Positions 47,766-57,431 of a stretch of DNA of 64,000 bases are shown here, piece by piece. The DNA lies in contig JACZJT010000057.1 of NCBI GenBank assembly GCA_014860445.1, positions 1 to 64,000 on the forward strand, in the 5' to 3' direction. Both the position numbers and the translations under genes were made by a program. The first letter of the stretch is position 1. Every line of letters begins with the position of its first letter. Origin of the DNA: Burkholderiales bacterium (lineage in GTDB: Bacteria > Pseudomonadota > Gammaproteobacteria > Burkholderiales > SG8-39). Under the pieces are notes generated by a model. It was not told the origin of the DNA and made no database searches. It saw only the letters and a program-made list of their open reading frames with translations.

Positions 47766-48935
47766 GAGATTTGCATCCGCTGCAATACCTGCGAGGAGAG
47801 TTGCCCGATCGACGCCGTCACCCATGATGGCAACAACTACGTGGTCAAGTTCGAGTTGTGCAATTTCTGCAACGACTGCATTTCGCCCTGCCCGACCGGC
47901 GCCATCGATAACTGGCGCCGGGTGGCCCAGCCCTACACCCTGGAGGAGCAATTTTCCTGGGACACATTGCCGCCGGATACCTCGCCGGAGGTCGCCGGCG
48001 ACGACGATCTTCCCGAGGAAGTGCAGCGCATCACCGATATCGCCACGCAGGGACAGGGCGGAACCGCCGCCCCGCCCTGGTCCGCGGCCCACCCCTATCT
48101 CAATCTTTACACGCTGGCGCGGCCGGCCGAGGCAACCGTGGCCGGCAATTTCCGCCTGACCGCCGCCGATACCTCCAACGAAATTCACCACATCGTGCTC
48201 GACTTCGGGCCAACCGCCTTTCCCGTGCTCGAGGGCCAGTCGCTGGGCGTCGTTCCACCCGGTGTGGACGATGCCGGAAAGCCGCACCACATCCGCCTGT
48301 ATTCGATCGCCAGTCCGCGCAACGGCGAACGTCCCGACTACAACAACCTGTCGCTGACGGTGAAACGCGTCACCGCCGACCGTGACGGCAATCCCGTGCA
48401 CGGTATCGCTTCCAACTACATGTGCGACCTCAAGAAGGGCGACAAGGTCAAGGTGGTCGGGCCGTACGGCGCGAGCTTCCTCATGCCCAACCATCCGGGA
48501 TCGAGCATCATCATGATCTGCACGGGCACCGGATCCGCGCCCATGCGCGCCATGACCGAACGCCGCCGCCGGCGCATGGGTCTCAAGGAAGGCGGAGAAC
48601 TGTGGCTGTTCTTCGGGGCACGCACACCGGATGAACTACCCTACTGCGGGCCTCTGATGAAGCTGCCGAAGGAGTTGATCAACGTCAATCTGGCTTATTC
48701 GCGCCTGCCGGACCAGCCCAGGCAATATGTGCAGGATCTGATCCGCGAACGCGGGGAAGACATCGCGCGCCTGCTTAAGGACGAGAACAGCTACATTTAT
48801 ATCTGCGGCCTGAAAGCGATGGAAACGGGCGTGGACGAGGCCTTTGCCGATGTCTGCCGCGGCCACGGCATGGACTGGTCGCAGCTGCTGCCCGTACTCA
48901 GGGCCGCGAGCCGCTACCACGTGGAAACGTATTAA
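47721..48935 (+). CDS. boxA: benzoyl-CoA epoxidase reductase subunit (BoxA)
   Basis: A 404-aa reductase. An N-terminal 2[4Fe-4S] ferredoxin domain (C18/C21/C24/C28 and C47/C50/C53/C57) is followed by a ferredoxin-NADP reductase-type FAD and NADPH domain ([27 protein letters not shown]-terminal HVETY). It transfers electrons from NADPH to BoxB. The second of two near-identical starts is used because GAGGTG lies 6 nt before it and it reads through; the first copy (47611) ends after 37 codons. Confidence 0.94.
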   Translation: MNAPGELKRQHVIDPEICIRCNTCEESCPIDAVTHDGNNYVVKFELCNFCNDCISPCPTGAIDNWRRVAQPYTLEEQFSWDTLPPDTSPEVAGDDDLPEEVQRITDIATQGQGGTAAPPWSAAHPYLNLYTLARPAEATVAGNFRLTAADTSNEIHHIVLDFGPTAFPVLEGQSLGVVPPGVDDAGKPHHIRLYSIASPRNGERPDYNNLSLTVKRVTADRDGNPVHGIASNYMCDLKKGDKVKVVGPYGASFLMPNHPGSSIIMICTGTGSAPMRAMTERRRRRMGLKEGGELWLFFGARTPDELPYCGPLMKLPKELINVNLAYSRLPDQPRQYVQDLIRERGEDIARLLKDENSYIYICGLKAMETGVDEAFADVCRGHGMDWSQLLPVLRAASRYHVETY

Positions 48936-48979
48936 TGCGGTAGGCGGTCGAAGTCGAGCGGCGATTCCCGGGCGGCGCC

Positions 48980-49591
48980 TCAGGCTTTCGCCGCAAACCC
49001 GGGCAGCCTGAGGTGCCAGTGTATCGCGGCGATTCTGAGCAGAAAAATCGCCGCCATGGCCGCCAGACCCGCGACCGTACCGTCGACACCCGCATGCAAT
49101 AGCGCGATGAACAGGATCGCGCCCGCCCAGGAGGCGGTCGCATAGAGCTCGCCACTGAAGACCAGCGGCACTTCGTTGCACAGGATGTCGCGCAGCACGC
49201 CGCCGAACGCGCCGGTGACCAGGCCGAGAAAGCTCGCGACGAACCAGGGCGCGCCATAGTTCATGGCGACCTGGGTGCCGATGATCGTAAACAAAGCCAG
49301 GCCCAGGGCGTCCGGCACCAGGAACAGATTGGCCGGCAGGCGCACCAGGCGCACCAGCACGAACGTCAGCACGCCCGCCGCAAGCGCAGCAACAAGAAAC
49401 GTCTGGTTTGCCACCCAGAATACCGGCCGTTCCAGCAGCAGGTCGCGCATGGTGCCACCGCCCAGGGCCGAGGTCAGAGCGACCAGAACCACGCCGAACA
49501 GGTCTATGGGTTTGCGGCCCGCCTCGAGCACGCCCGTTATCGCGCTTACCGCTACGGCGCTCATGGTGATTACAAAAACGAGTTCGCCCAT
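48980..49591 (-). CDS. TRIC/UPF0126 family channel (YicG-like)
   Basis: A 203-aa membrane protein with two UPF0126 repeats of about three helices each, each ending in the family glycine-rich motif (LGGGTMRDLLL; FGGVLRDILC). Bacterial relatives form trimeric potassium-permeable channels. It is convergent with boxA. GGAG lies before the ATG at 49591. Confidence 0.85.
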   Translation of the reverse strand: MGELVFVITMSAVAVSAITGVLEAGRKPIDLFGVVLVALTSALGGGTMRDLLLERPVFWVANQTFLVAALAAGVLTFVLVRLVRLPANLFLVPDALGLALFTIIGTQVAMNYGAPWFVASFLGLVTGAFGGVLRDILCNEVPLVFSGELYATASWAGAILFIALLHAGVDGTVAGLAAMAAIFLLRIAAIHWHLRLPGFAAKA

Positions 49592-49697
49592 CGCCAGACT
49601 CCGTCGGTTGAATATTCGATGGATGGTATTCTAAGGGTCGCAGCGAAAAGGGTCGCAACAATACGAGGCGACCCTGCATAAGGACGATAAAGCCGCC

Positions 49698-50417
49698 ATG
49701 CATGACGAACTTCTGATCGAAAAAACCGCCGCTGTCACAAGCCTGACGCTGAACCGCCCTGGCAAGGCGAATGCGCTTGATGCCGCGCTGGTCGAAGCGC
49801 TCGCCATCGCCGTCGGCGCGGCACACCGTGACGGCACGCGCCTGCTGGTGATCAGGGGCAATGGTCGAAATTTCTGCGCCGGCTTCGATTTCAGCGATGT
49901 CGAGGACGAAAGTGAAGGCGATCTGCTGCTGCGTTTCACGCGCATCGAACTGCTTTTGCAGTCGGTATGCCATGCGCCCTTCGCCACGCTCGCGCTGGCG
50001 CAGGGGAAGAGCTTCGGCGCAGGCGTGGATCTCGTACTTGCCTGCGGCAGCCGGATTGCCGCGCCTGATGCGCAGTTCCGCATGCCCGGACTGAAGTTCG
50101 GGCTGCAGCTGGGTACGCGCCGGCTGGCCGCACGCATAGGCGGCGACGCGGCGCGCGCGCTGCTCTCGACGAGCAAGACCTTCGACGCGGAAGAAGCCCT
50201 GCACAAGGGATTCCTGCACCGGGTCGCGGCCCCGGCGGACTGGGCCGCGCTGGTAGCCGGCGCCACGGCCGACGCGCAGCAATTGTCGCCCGCAGCCGCC
50301 GCGAGGCTCTTTGGCGCGACTGTGGCCGATACGCGCGCAGTGGACCTGGCCGATCTGGTACGCTCCGCCTCCGAACCGGGACTGAAGGAACGCATACGTG
50401 AATACCGCAAAGGCTGA
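49698..50417 (+). CDS. enoyl-CoA hydratase/isomerase family protein
   Basis: A 239-aa crotonase-fold protein with GNGRNFCAGFDFSDVE and ALAQGKSFGAGVDLVLACGS. It is shorter than typical (~257 aa), and the second catalytic glutamate is not obvious. The exact substrate is unknown; it is not in the box operon. It overlaps selO by 20 bp, so the two are co-transcribed. Confidence 0.8.
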   Translation: MHDELLIEKTAAVTSLTLNRPGKANALDAALVEALAIAVGAAHRDGTRLLVIRGNGRNFCAGFDFSDVEDESEGDLLLRFTRIELLLQSVCHAPFATLALAQGKSFGAGVDLVLACGSRIAAPDAQFRMPGLKFGLQLGTRRLAARIGGDAARALLSTSKTFDAEEALHKGFLHRVAAPADWAALVAGATADAQQLSPAAAARLFGATVADTRAVDLADLVRSASEPGLKERIREYRKG

Positions 50418-51891
50418 ACTCGGGGCCGTGAGCCTCGAGGAGCTGCGCTTTGAAAACCGTTACGGCAAATTGCCGCAGGCGTTTTATACCCGGCTCTCTC
50501 CCACGCCGCTGCCCGAACCCTACCTGGTCGCCTTCAATCCGGCGGCGGCCGATCTCATCGGTCTGGCACGCGACGAGGCCGCACGCCCTGAATTCACCGA
50601 GATATTCTGCGGCAACCGCCTGCTGCCGGGTTTCGACCCGCTCGCCGCAAACTATGCCGGCCATCAGTTCGGCATGTTCGTCCCGCAGCTGGGCGATGGC
50701 CGTGCCATCCTTCTCGGCGAAGCCGCCGGCGCGCAAGGCCGCTGGGACCTGCAGCTCAAGGGCGCGGGGCTGACGCCGTATTCGCGCATGGGCGACGGTC
50801 GCGCAGTGCTGCGATCCACGATTCGCGAATACCTTGCATCCGAAGCCATGCACGCGCTGGGCATTCCCACGACGCGCGCGCTCGCCATCGTCGGCAGCGA
50901 CCAGCCGGTGATCCGAGAAACCGTGGAATCCGCGGCCGTGCTCACGCGCATGGCGAAGAGTCACGTGCGCTTCGGCTCCTTCGAGCTGTTTTCTTCGCGC
51001 CGCCAGCACGAGCACGTCCGGACACTGGCGGATCACGTCATCGATCAGCATTACCCGCAGTTGCGCGAAGCGGAGCAGCCGTATCTGGAACTGCTGCGCG
51101 AGGTCATCGTGCGCACCGCCAGACTCGTCGCGCAATGGCAGGCGGTGGGTTTCTGCCATGGCGTGATGAATACCGACAACATGTCCATCCTCGGACTCAC
51201 CATCGATTACGGCCCTTACGGCTTCATGGAAGGCTTCGACTGGGGCCACATTTGCAACCACTCGGATGACGGCGGCCGCTATGCCTACAACATGCAGCCG
51301 CGCGTCGCGCACTGGAACCTGTATTGCCTGGCGGAGGCCCTGCTGCCTTTGATTGAAATGGAAGACGCCGAGGATGCCCTGCGGGCCTACGAGGGGGAGT
51401 ATGAACGGCGCTACACCGCCCTGATGCGCGCGAAATTCGGCCTGGCCTCCGAACAGGACGAGGATGCGGCGCTGGTGCAGGACACGCTCAAACTGCTGCA
51501 TCAAGCCCGCGCCGACTACACGATATTTTTTCGCCGCCTGGGCGCGTTCGACGCCGCACCGGAAGCCGACAACGCGCCCTTGCGCGATCTGTTCCAGAAC
51601 CGGGATGCCTTTGCCGCCTGGACCGCGCGCTACCGCCTGCGCCTCGCGGCGGAAGCCGGTCGGGACGCCGAGCGCAAGCTGCGCATGGACGGCGTCAATC
51701 CAAAATACGTGCTGCGCAACCATCTCGCCGAAGCGGCCATACGCAAGGCCGCGGACCAGCGCGATTACAGCGAGATCGAACGCCTGATGCGTTTGCTTGC
51801 CCATCCCTATGACGAGCAACCGGCGATGCAGAGCTACGCCGAAGCGGCGCCGCAGGGAACGGCGCCTTTATCGGTCAGCTGCTCCTCTTAG
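50398..51891 (+). CDS. selO: SelO (YdiU) protein adenylyltransferase
   Basis: A 497-aa SelO pseudokinase, which transfers AMP from ATP to protein hydroxyls in redox homeostasis. Seen are NYAGHQFGMFVPQLGDGRAI, LQLKGAGLTPYSRMGDGRA, GVMNTDNMSILG and DYGPYGFM. It ends SCSS; the cysteine is where eukaryotic SelO has selenocysteine. GTG start at 50398 with AAGGA 8 nt upstream, inside the end of the previous gene. Its stop overlaps the convergent gene at 51888. Confidence 0.92.
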   Translation: MNTAKAELGAVSLEELRFENRYGKLPQAFYTRLSPTPLPEPYLVAFNPAAADLIGLARDEAARPEFTEIFCGNRLLPGFDPLAANYAGHQFGMFVPQLGDGRAILLGEAAGAQGRWDLQLKGAGLTPYSRMGDGRAVLRSTIREYLASEAMHALGIPTTRALAIVGSDQPVIRETVESAAVLTRMAKSHVRFGSFELFSSRRQHEHVRTLADHVIDQHYPQLREAEQPYLELLREVIVRTARLVAQWQAVGFCHGVMNTDNMSILGLTIDYGPYGFMEGFDWGHICNHSDDGGRYAYNMQPRVAHWNLYCLAEALLPLIEMEDAEDALRAYEGEYERRYTALMRAKFGLASEQDEDAALVQDTLKLLHQARADYTIFFRRLGAFDAAPEADNAPLRDLFQNRDAFAAWTARYRLRLAAEAGRDAERKLRMDGVNPKYVLRNHLAEAAIRKAADQRDYSEIERLMRLLAHPYDEQPAMQSYAEAAPQGTAPLSVSCSS

Positions 51892-52289
51892 GCGACCATC
51901 TTGAACTGCGGATCGACCGGAACCTGGTAGCCGTTGGCCAGCCGGTTGGTCTGATTCGCCATGCCGGCCACCGCCAGGACTTCACCCAGCATTTCGTCGG
52001 TCATGCCTTTCGCGCGCGCCGAAGCGATATGGGAGTGGATGCAGTATTCGCAGTTGTTGGTGGCGCTCACCGCGACGTAGATCATCTCCTTGGTCAGCGG
52101 ATCGAGCTTGCCGGGCGCCATCACCTCCTTCACCCCTTCCCAGATGCGCCTGAGCGTGGGCGGATGGCTCGCAAGGGTCTTCCAGAAATTATTGACCCAG
52201 TCGGTTTTGCGTGTCGCCATGATGTCCTCGAAAACGGCTTTGACCTCGGGACCTGCCTTATCGTATTCAACCAGTTTGACCATGGGCAT
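51888..52289 (-). CDS. carboxymuconolactone decarboxylase-family (AhpD-like) protein
   Basis: A 133-aa helical protein with the redox motif [17 protein letters not shown] (CxxC plus histidine) of AhpD-like alkylhydroperoxidases. It probably acts as a peroxide or redox protein rather than a decarboxylase. The start is ATG 52289 after GGAG; the longer frame lacks a ribosome site. Confidence 0.8.
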   Translation of the reverse strand: MPMVKLVEYDKAGPEVKAVFEDIMATRKTDWVNNFWKTLASHPPTLRRIWEGVKEVMAPGKLDPLTKEMIYVAVSATNNCEYCIHSHIASARAKGMTDEMLGEVLAVAGMANQTNRLANGYQVPVDPQFKMVA

Positions 52290-52432
52290 GCTTGTTCTCC
52301 GGTTTGAGGGTTCGACCAATTGTAAATCCAAAGCGGGCAAGTGAAATTCGGCTCCGACTGCAACCATGTATGATTTCGCCTGTCCAAATCAGGCTATCCA
52401 TGACTGAAAACCGACAAGGCGATGAGTCTGCA

Positions 52433-52825
52433 ATGACCGAGAAAATAGTGAAATCCAAGGCCGAATGGCGCAGCCAGCTCAGCGACGAGCAGTACGAGGT
52501 CACGCGCCGCAAAGGCACGGAGCGCGCCTTCAGCGGGAAATACAACGACTGCAAGGATACGGGCAGCTACCACTGCGTCTGCTGCGGCGCGCCCTTGTTC
52601 AGTTCCGCGCACAAATTCGATTCGGGCACCGGCTGGCCCAGCTATTGGCAGCCGCTGGCGCCGGATGCGGTGAACACGGTCGAAGACTTCAGTCATTTCA
52701 TGCGGCGTACCGAAGCGACCTGCGCGCGCTGCGACGCCCACCTTGGACATGTATTCGATGACGGGCCCGCACCCACAGGACTGCGTTATTGCATCAATTC
52801 TGCTTCGCTTAAATTCGAGAAATAG
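52433..52825 (+). CDS. msrB: peptide-methionine (R)-S-oxide reductase MsrB
   Basis: A 130-aa MsrB. Zinc cysteines are C48/C51 and C97/C100, with the substrate loop [11 protein letters not shown] and catalytic C120 in RYCINSASL. It reduces methionine-R-sulfoxide. The start is uncertain: ATG 52433 gives the usual MTEKIVKS beginning, and ATG 52400 adds 11 residues. Confidence 0.93.
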   Translation: MTEKIVKSKAEWRSQLSDEQYEVTRRKGTERAFSGKYNDCKDTGSYHCVCCGAPLFSSAHKFDSGTGWPSYWQPLAPDAVNTVEDFSHFMRRTEATCARCDAHLGHVFDDGPAPTGLRYCINSASLKFEK

Positions 52826-52927
52826 CCGTGCACTCAAAAGCTTGCAAGCTTCACCTGGATAGCGCGCGCAGACGCTGCCACGGCTACGCCCGCCGCAGGG
52901 CGCTCGAACAATCGCAGCGCCCGCCCC

Positions 52928-52936
52928 TGCTATAAT
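52928..52936 (+). promoter_or_regulatory. extended -10 promoter of yciB, probably leaderless
   Basis: TG-C-TATAAT is a consensus extended -10. It ends only 8 bp before the yciB ATG (52945), so transcription should start at or within 1-2 nt of the start codon. No ribosome-binding site is present. Confidence 0.55.
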
Positions 52937-52944
52937 CCACGCCC

Positions 52945-53484
52945 ATGAAATTTTTGTTCGACCTGTTTCCGGTCATCCTGTTCTTCATCGCCTTCAAACT
53001 GCAGGGGATCTATGTCGCCACGGCAGTCGCGATCGCAGCCAGCGTCGCGCAGATCGGCTGGCTGTGGCTGCGCGGGCGAAAGATCGACGCCATGCTGTGG
53101 GTGAGTCTCGCGATCATTGTCGTCTTCGGCAGCGCCACTTTGCTGTTGCACGACGAAACCTTCATCAAGTGGAAACCCACGGTCCTGTACTGGCTGTTCG
53201 CCTCGGTACTGAGCGTGAGCGCACTGGTTTTCCACAAGAACCTGATACGCAGCATGCTCGGCGAAAAAATCCAGATGCCGGACCCCGCCTGGAGCAAGCT
53301 TAATTTCAGCTGGGCGGGATTTTTTGCCGGCATGGGCGTTCTCAACCTCTACGTCGCCTTCAATTTTCCGACCGACACCTGGGTCAATTTCAAGCTGTTC
53401 GGCGGCATGGGACTGATGCTGGGATTTGTGATCGCACAAAGTCTGTTTTTGGCCAAATACGTGGAACAGAAGGAATCCGAGTGA
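52945..53484 (+). CDS. yciB: septation protein A / inner membrane protein YciB
   Basis: A 179-aa protein with five or so hydrophobic helices, starting [18 protein letters not shown], typical of the IspZ/YciB family that affects cell envelope and division. A bolA and a parvulin gene follow in the common betaproteobacterial order. Confidence 0.93.
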   Translation: MKFLFDLFPVILFFIAFKLQGIYVATAVAIAASVAQIGWLWLRGRKIDAMLWVSLAIIVVFGSATLLLHDETFIKWKPTVLYWLFASVLSVSALVFHKNLIRSMLGEKIQMPDPAWSKLNFSWAGFFAGMGVLNLYVAFNFPTDTWVNFKLFGGMGLMLGFVIAQSLFLAKYVEQKESE

Positions 53485-53491
53485 ACTTCTT

Positions 53492-53773
53492 ATGAACGTC
53501 GCACTTGCCATCGAACAAAAACTGGCCGCGCTCGAACCCAGCCGGCTGGAACTCCGGGACGACAGCGCCATGCACGCCGGGCATGAAGGCGCAAAGGGCG
53601 GCGGCGGCCATTACTCGCTCACCATCGTCTCGCCGCAGTTCTCGGGGAAAAACACGCTGGCGCGCCACCGACTCGTTTATGCGGCGCTCGGCCCCATGAT
53701 GCAGCAGCAGATCCACGCACTCGCCATCCGCGCCTACGCGCCGGAAGAGGCGGACAACCTTTCACAACCCTAG
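53492..53773 (+). CDS. bolA: BolA-family protein
   Basis: A 93-aa BolA fold protein with ELRDDSAMHAGHEGAKGGGG, HYSLTIVSPQF and RHRLVYAALGPMM. With monothiol glutaredoxin such proteins act in iron-sulfur handling; some bind DNA. It lies 7 bp after yciB. Confidence 0.9.
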   Translation: MNVALAIEQKLAALEPSRLELRDDSAMHAGHEGAKGGGGHYSLTIVSPQFSGKNTLARHRLVYAALGPMMQQQIHALAIRAYAPEEADNLSQP

Positions 53774-53792
53774 CAACCCAAGAGGAACAAAC

Positions 53793-54593
53793 ATGCAGCC
53801 CACACTTTCCCGCCTGACTTTGGCCCTGGCCCTCGCATTTACCTTGCCGGGACTCGCACTGGCGCAGGCCGCCGGAGCGGGCGCCAAGATAGCGACCGTC
53901 AATGGCGTCGCGATCCCGAAGAGCAGAGTGGATGCCATTGTGCGCGCCCAGGTGGCGCAGGGACAGAAGGACACGCCGGAACTGCGCGCGGCGATAGGCG
54001 ATCGCCTGATTACGCTGGAAGTTCTGGCGCAGGCAGCCAAGCTGAATAAACTGGACAAGAGCGCCGATACCGTGGCCCAGATCGACATTGCACGCTCCAA
54101 CATCTTGGCGCAGGTCTACCACACCGATTATCTCAAGCGTCACCCGGTAAGCGAGGACGCCATGAAGGCCGAGTACGAAAAAATCAAGTCGAATATGGGG
54201 GACAAGGAGTACAAGGCGCGCCACATTCTGGTGGAGAAGGAATCCGACGCAAAAGATATTATCGAAAAGCTCAAGAAAGGCGAAAAATTCGAAGAACTGG
54301 CGAAAGTCTCCAAGGACGCTGGTTCTAAGGACAAGGGCGGAGATCTCGATTGGAATTTACCCAGCGGATTTGTCAAACCCTTCGCCGACGCCATGGTAAA
54401 ACTGGGAAAAGGTAAGTATACCGAGACACCGGTGAAGTCCCAGTTCGGGTGGCATGTGATCGAGCTTGAAGACGTGCGCCCGGCAACATTCCCTGGTTAT
54501 GAGCAGGTCAAACCCAAGGTGCAGCAGCGCCTCCAGCAGGAGATGTTCGAGAAGGTGGTAACTGACCTGCGCGCAAAAGCCAAGGTCGAATAG
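53793..54593 (+). CDS. periplasmic parvulin-type peptidyl-prolyl isomerase (PpiC/SurA family)
   Basis: A 266-aa protein with a Sec signal peptide (~25 residues), a helical chaperone region and one parvulin domain (KARHILVEKESDAKDIIEKL through QFGWHVIELEDV). It assists folding of exported proteins. It is the third gene of the yciB operon and is followed by a clear terminator. Confidence 0.9.
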   Translation: MQPTLSRLTLALALAFTLPGLALAQAAGAGAKIATVNGVAIPKSRVDAIVRAQVAQGQKDTPELRAAIGDRLITLEVLAQAAKLNKLDKSADTVAQIDIARSNILAQVYHTDYLKRHPVSEDAMKAEYEKIKSNMGDKEYKARHILVEKESDAKDIIEKLKKGEKFEELAKVSKDAGSKDKGGDLDWNLPSGFVKPFADAMVKLGKGKYTETPVKSQFGWHVIELEDVRPATFPGYEQVKPKVQQRLQQEMFEKVVTDLRAKAKVE

Positions 54594-54616
54594 ACTACGC
54601 GCGAATCACAAAAACC

Positions 54617-54638
54617 AACGGGGGCACAAGCCCCCGTT
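54617..54638 (+). terminator. intrinsic terminator after parvulin gene
   Basis: AACGGGGGC-ACAA-GCCCCCGTT, a 9-bp perfect stem with a 4-nt loop, followed by TCCTTTTATT, 23 bp after the stop. Confidence 0.9.
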
Positions 54639-54666
54639 TCCTTTTATTCAGCGCAAGCGAAACGCC

Positions 54667-55224
54667 ATGGCCCTCAAGGCGACCATCTTCAAAGCCGAAT
54701 TGCAAGTCGCCGACATGGACCGCAATTACTACCATGGGCACGGGCTCACCATCGCCCGCCATCCTTCTGAAACGGACGAGCGCATGATGCTGCGCGTACT
54801 CGCCTTTGCGCTGCACGCGAATGAGACCCTCGCGTTCGGCAAAGGCCTGAGCACCGACGATGAACCGGATCTTTGGCGCAAGGACCTGACCGGCGCCATC
54901 GAACTCTGGATCGACGTCGGACAACCCGATGAAAAGCGCATACGCCGGGCCTGCGGTCGGGCGGGCGAGGTCTATGTATACAGCTACGGAGGCCAGGGCG
55001 CCGCGATCTGGTGGGAACAGGTGCGCAGCAAGCTGGAGCGCTGCGGCAATCTCACGGTGGTGTCGGTACAGACGTCTTCGAGCAGGGCGCTGGCGAAGCT
55101 CGCCCAGCGCAACATGCAGTTGAATTGCACCATCCAGGACCAGCAAGTCTGGCTGGGGGATGGTGAAGTTCAGGTGCAGGTGGACGCGACGACGATCAGG
55201 ACGTCGACCGCGCCGGCGCGCTGA
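54667..55224 (+). CDS. yaeQ: YaeQ family protein
   Basis: A 185-aa YaeQ protein: MALKATIFKAELQVADMDRN at the start, LSTDDEPDLWRKDLTGAIEL, then QVWLGDGEVQV. The family has a PD-(D/E)xK nuclease-like fold; E. coli YaeQ was linked to RfaH-type functions, but the role is uncertain. Confidence 0.9.
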   Translation: MALKATIFKAELQVADMDRNYYHGHGLTIARHPSETDERMMLRVLAFALHANETLAFGKGLSTDDEPDLWRKDLTGAIELWIDVGQPDEKRIRRACGRAGEVYVYSYGGQGAAIWWEQVRSKLERCGNLTVVSVQTSSSRALAKLAQRNMQLNCTIQDQQVWLGDGEVQVQVDATTIRTSTAPAR

Positions 55225-55238
55225 GCCGGAGGCCGATA

Positions 55239-55508
55239 CTAGGCGTCCAGTCCTTTTTTCAACAGTTCCGCGACCACCTCGTTCAGGTCCGCCTTGCGGC
55301 TCAGCGCCAGGGCCTGGATCTGTTTCACCAGATCGCCGTTGAGCTTGACGGCGAATGGCACCAGGCCCAGCGACTGCTCGAGTTTGCGCTGTTCACGCCG
55401 CTGCATCGGTACGCCTGCGTCTTTGCCGAAGCGTCCGGGGGTACCGAAACGATTCACGCCACCATTGATCTTCAGGCCCCTGTTCTTTTCTAGTTCGGTT
55501 CTTTTCAC
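55239..55508 (-). CDS. small protein with a ribbon-helix-helix-like C-terminus
   Basis: An 89-aa protein. The first half is basic and glycine-rich. The second half (PFAVKLNGDLVKQIQALA, then LNEVVAELLKKGL) looks like a strand followed by two helices, as in MetJ/Arc or CopG-type DNA-binding proteins. GTG start at 55508 with AGGA upstream. No toxin gene is adjacent. Function unknown. Confidence 0.6.
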   Translation of the reverse strand: MKRTELEKNRGLKINGGVNRFGTPGRFGKDAGVPMQRREQRKLEQSLGLVPFAVKLNGDLVKQIQALALSRKADLNEVVAELLKKGLDA

Positions 55509-55677
55509 GTTTGCATATCCTGGTGCATTTAGAAAGTGTTTCCGTAGTGCCGAAACAGCTTCTGGATGATTGAAGTACGAAGGAAACCACTTCCTGATTC
55601 AGCTTGAGTGCTTACTGCGCGACGGGCCGCATTTTACCCAGTCCCGGGGAATTGCGCCCGAAGCAATTCAAGCCCTC

Positions 55678-56259
55678 CTACCCGCCTACTCCTAGCCGGC
55701 GCCAGCCATCGTGGCCAAGGCGGCGCAGGGTCTCGATGTTTCGCTCGAAAATGGCGGCGGCATCGGGAAATGCGGCCACTGCGCGCTCGATGCTGGCCTC
55801 GCGCAGCAGGTGCAGCGTCGGATAGGGTGCTCGGTTGCTGCAGTTCTCGATGTCCTCGGGACGGGTGCCCGCGAATTGGTACCGGGGGTGAAAGCTCGCG
55901 ATTTGGATTTCCCCCGCCATTCCTTCCCCTGCGACAGCGGCGTCGGCGAGTTCCAGAAAATCGTTGTAATCGAGAAAATCACCGAGCACCAGCGGATGCA
56001 CCAGCAGGGTCGTGTCGATTTCCGACGCGTCGGCCGCCCGCAGAACGTGCAACTCGCTGATGAGTTCCGCGAGCAGATCTTCCGGCGTTTGCGCCGCGCT
56101 CACGACGTAGCGGATCAGGTTCTTGACGTGCACGGCCTTGGCAAACGGACAGAGGTTAAGGCCGATCACGGCGCGCTCCAGCCACCTGCGCGTTGCAACA
56201 GCGGCCGGCTCCCCGGCATTGCCCGTATCCTGCCGCTCGATTCCCGTGCGCTTGCTCAT
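55678..56259 (-). CDS. DUF1415 family protein
   Basis: A 193-aa protein with RRWLERAVIGLNLCPFAKAV near the N-terminus and FHPRYQFAGTRPEDIENCSN with PYPTLHLLREASIERA near the end, matching the conserved DUF1415 pattern. No function is established. It is divergent from ubiU. ATG 56259 is taken over the longer open frame, which would cover the FNR-type site. Confidence 0.85.
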   Translation of the reverse strand: MSKRTGIERQDTGNAGEPAAVATRRWLERAVIGLNLCPFAKAVHVKNLIRYVVSAAQTPEDLLAELISELHVLRAADASEIDTTLLVHPLVLGDFLDYNDFLELADAAVAGEGMAGEIQIASFHPRYQFAGTRPEDIENCSNRAPYPTLHLLREASIERAVAAFPDAAAIFERNIETLRRLGHDGWRRLGVGG

Positions 56260-56308
56260 GGTGCATTGTCGCACCGATCGGCACACCCGCACGCCTGCCC
56301 CGCACTGT

Positions 56309-56322
56309 TTGACCCAGATCAA
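56309..56322. promoter_or_regulatory. FNR-type site of the ubiUVT promoter
   Basis: TTGAC-ccag-ATCAA matches TTGAT-N4-ATCAA in 9 of 10 bases. Its centre (56315.5) is 41.5 bp before a start at 56357, the start predicted from TACAGT at 56345-56350. This is the exact geometry of a class II FNR-activated promoter. Fnr activation of ubiUV is known in E. coli. Confidence 0.7.
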
Positions 56323-56344
56323 AGACCGTCCGGCGACTGACTAC

Positions 56345-56350
56345 TACAGT
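56345..56350 (+). promoter_or_regulatory. -10 element of ubiU promoter
   Basis: TACAGT, four of six matches to TATAAT, positioned correctly relative to the FNR-type site. It predicts a 50-nt leader before the ubiU ATG at 56407. Confidence 0.5.
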
Positions 56351-56406
56351 ACTCAACCTATGCGAATCAATACGCTTTCGCCGCTAGCCTAGCGCGGCCC
56401 CGCACC

Positions 56407-57411
56407 ATGTCCATTCCAGAACTGGTCTGCCCCGCCGGCAACCTGCCCTCGCTCAAGACGGCCGTGGACAACGGCGCCGACTGGGTCTACATGGGTCTCA
56501 AGGACGAAACCAATGCGCGCAATTTTGCCGGCCTCAACTTCGACGCCAGCCATGCGCGCGAGGGACTGCGCTACGCCCATGCGGCGGGTGCAAAGATGCT
56601 GCTCGCCATCAATACCTTTCCCCAGGGTCAGGGCGCGCCCCGCTGGCAGCGCGCCATCGACAACGCCGCCGATCTCGGCATAGACGCGGTCATCCTGGCC
56701 GATGCGGGATTGATGCGCTACGCGTCGGAGCGCCATCCCCAATTGCGCCTGCATCTATCGGTGCAAACCTCGGCCACCAACTACGAGGCGATCAATTTCT
56801 ACCAGGAAAACTTCGGAATCTCGCGCGCGGTGTTGCCGCGCGTGCTCTCGCTGGCCCAGGTTGCGGAAGTTGTGAAGAACACGACGGTGCCGATCGAAGT
56901 CTTCGGATTCGGCAGTCTGTGTGTGATGGTGGAGGGACGCTGCGCCCTGTCGTCCTACGTCACCGGCGAATCGCCGAATACGCGCGGCGTCTGCTCCCCT
57001 GCCAAGGCCGTGCGCTGGGAAAAGCGCGGCGAATCGCTGGACGCCAGGCTGAACGGTGTTCTGATCGACCGCTTTGCGCCGGGCGAGAACGCCGGTTACC
57101 CGACCCTGTGCAAAGGCCGCTTTGACGTCGAAGGTGAAACGCACTACGCGATCGAAGATCCCTCCAGCCTCAATGCGATGGCTTTGCTGCCGGAACTGGT
57201 AAAAATCGGCATTGCGGCGATCAAAATCGAAGGCCGACAGCGCAGCCCCGCCTATGTAGGCGCGGTGACGCGCATCTGGCGCGCCGCCATCGACGCGCAC
57301 GCGAAGAACCCCGGGCACTTTTCGATCCAGACCGACTGGGCAAACGGACTTGCACGCGTGGCTGAAGGCCAGCAGCACACGCTGGGCGCCTATCATCGAA
57401 AATGGAAATGA
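56407..57411 (+). CDS. ubiU: UbiU, O2-independent ubiquinone hydroxylation protein (peptidase U32 family)
   Basis: A 334-aa U32-family protein. Four conserved cysteines lie in SLCVMVEGRCALSSY, GVCSPAKAV and YPTLCKGRF, the set that binds a [4Fe-4S] cluster in UbiU. With UbiV it hydroxylates the ubiquinone ring without oxygen, using prephenate as donor in E. coli. It allows ubiquinone-dependent denitrification. First gene of the ubiUVT operon. Confidence 0.93.
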   Translation: MSIPELVCPAGNLPSLKTAVDNGADWVYMGLKDETNARNFAGLNFDASHAREGLRYAHAAGAKMLLAINTFPQGQGAPRWQRAIDNAADLGIDAVILADAGLMRYASERHPQLRLHLSVQTSATNYEAINFYQENFGISRAVLPRVLSLAQVAEVVKNTTVPIEVFGFGSLCVMVEGRCALSSYVTGESPNTRGVCSPAKAVRWEKRGESLDARLNGVLIDRFAPGENAGYPTLCKGRFDVEGETHYAIEDPSSLNAMALLPELVKIGIAAIKIEGRQRSPAYVGAVTRIWRAAIDAHAKNPGHFSIQTDWANGLARVAEGQQHTLGAYHRKWK

Positions 57412-57431
57412 TCCGAACCGCACCTCAATTT

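Noticed and set aside
49698-50417. Enoyl-CoA hydratase as an additional benzoyl-CoA pathway enzyme
   Set aside because: It is separated from boxA by a convergent membrane gene and overlaps selO, so context does not support it.
55239-55508. Antitoxin of a toxin-antitoxin pair
   Set aside because: The C-terminus looks ribbon-helix-helix-like, but no toxin-like gene lies next to it.
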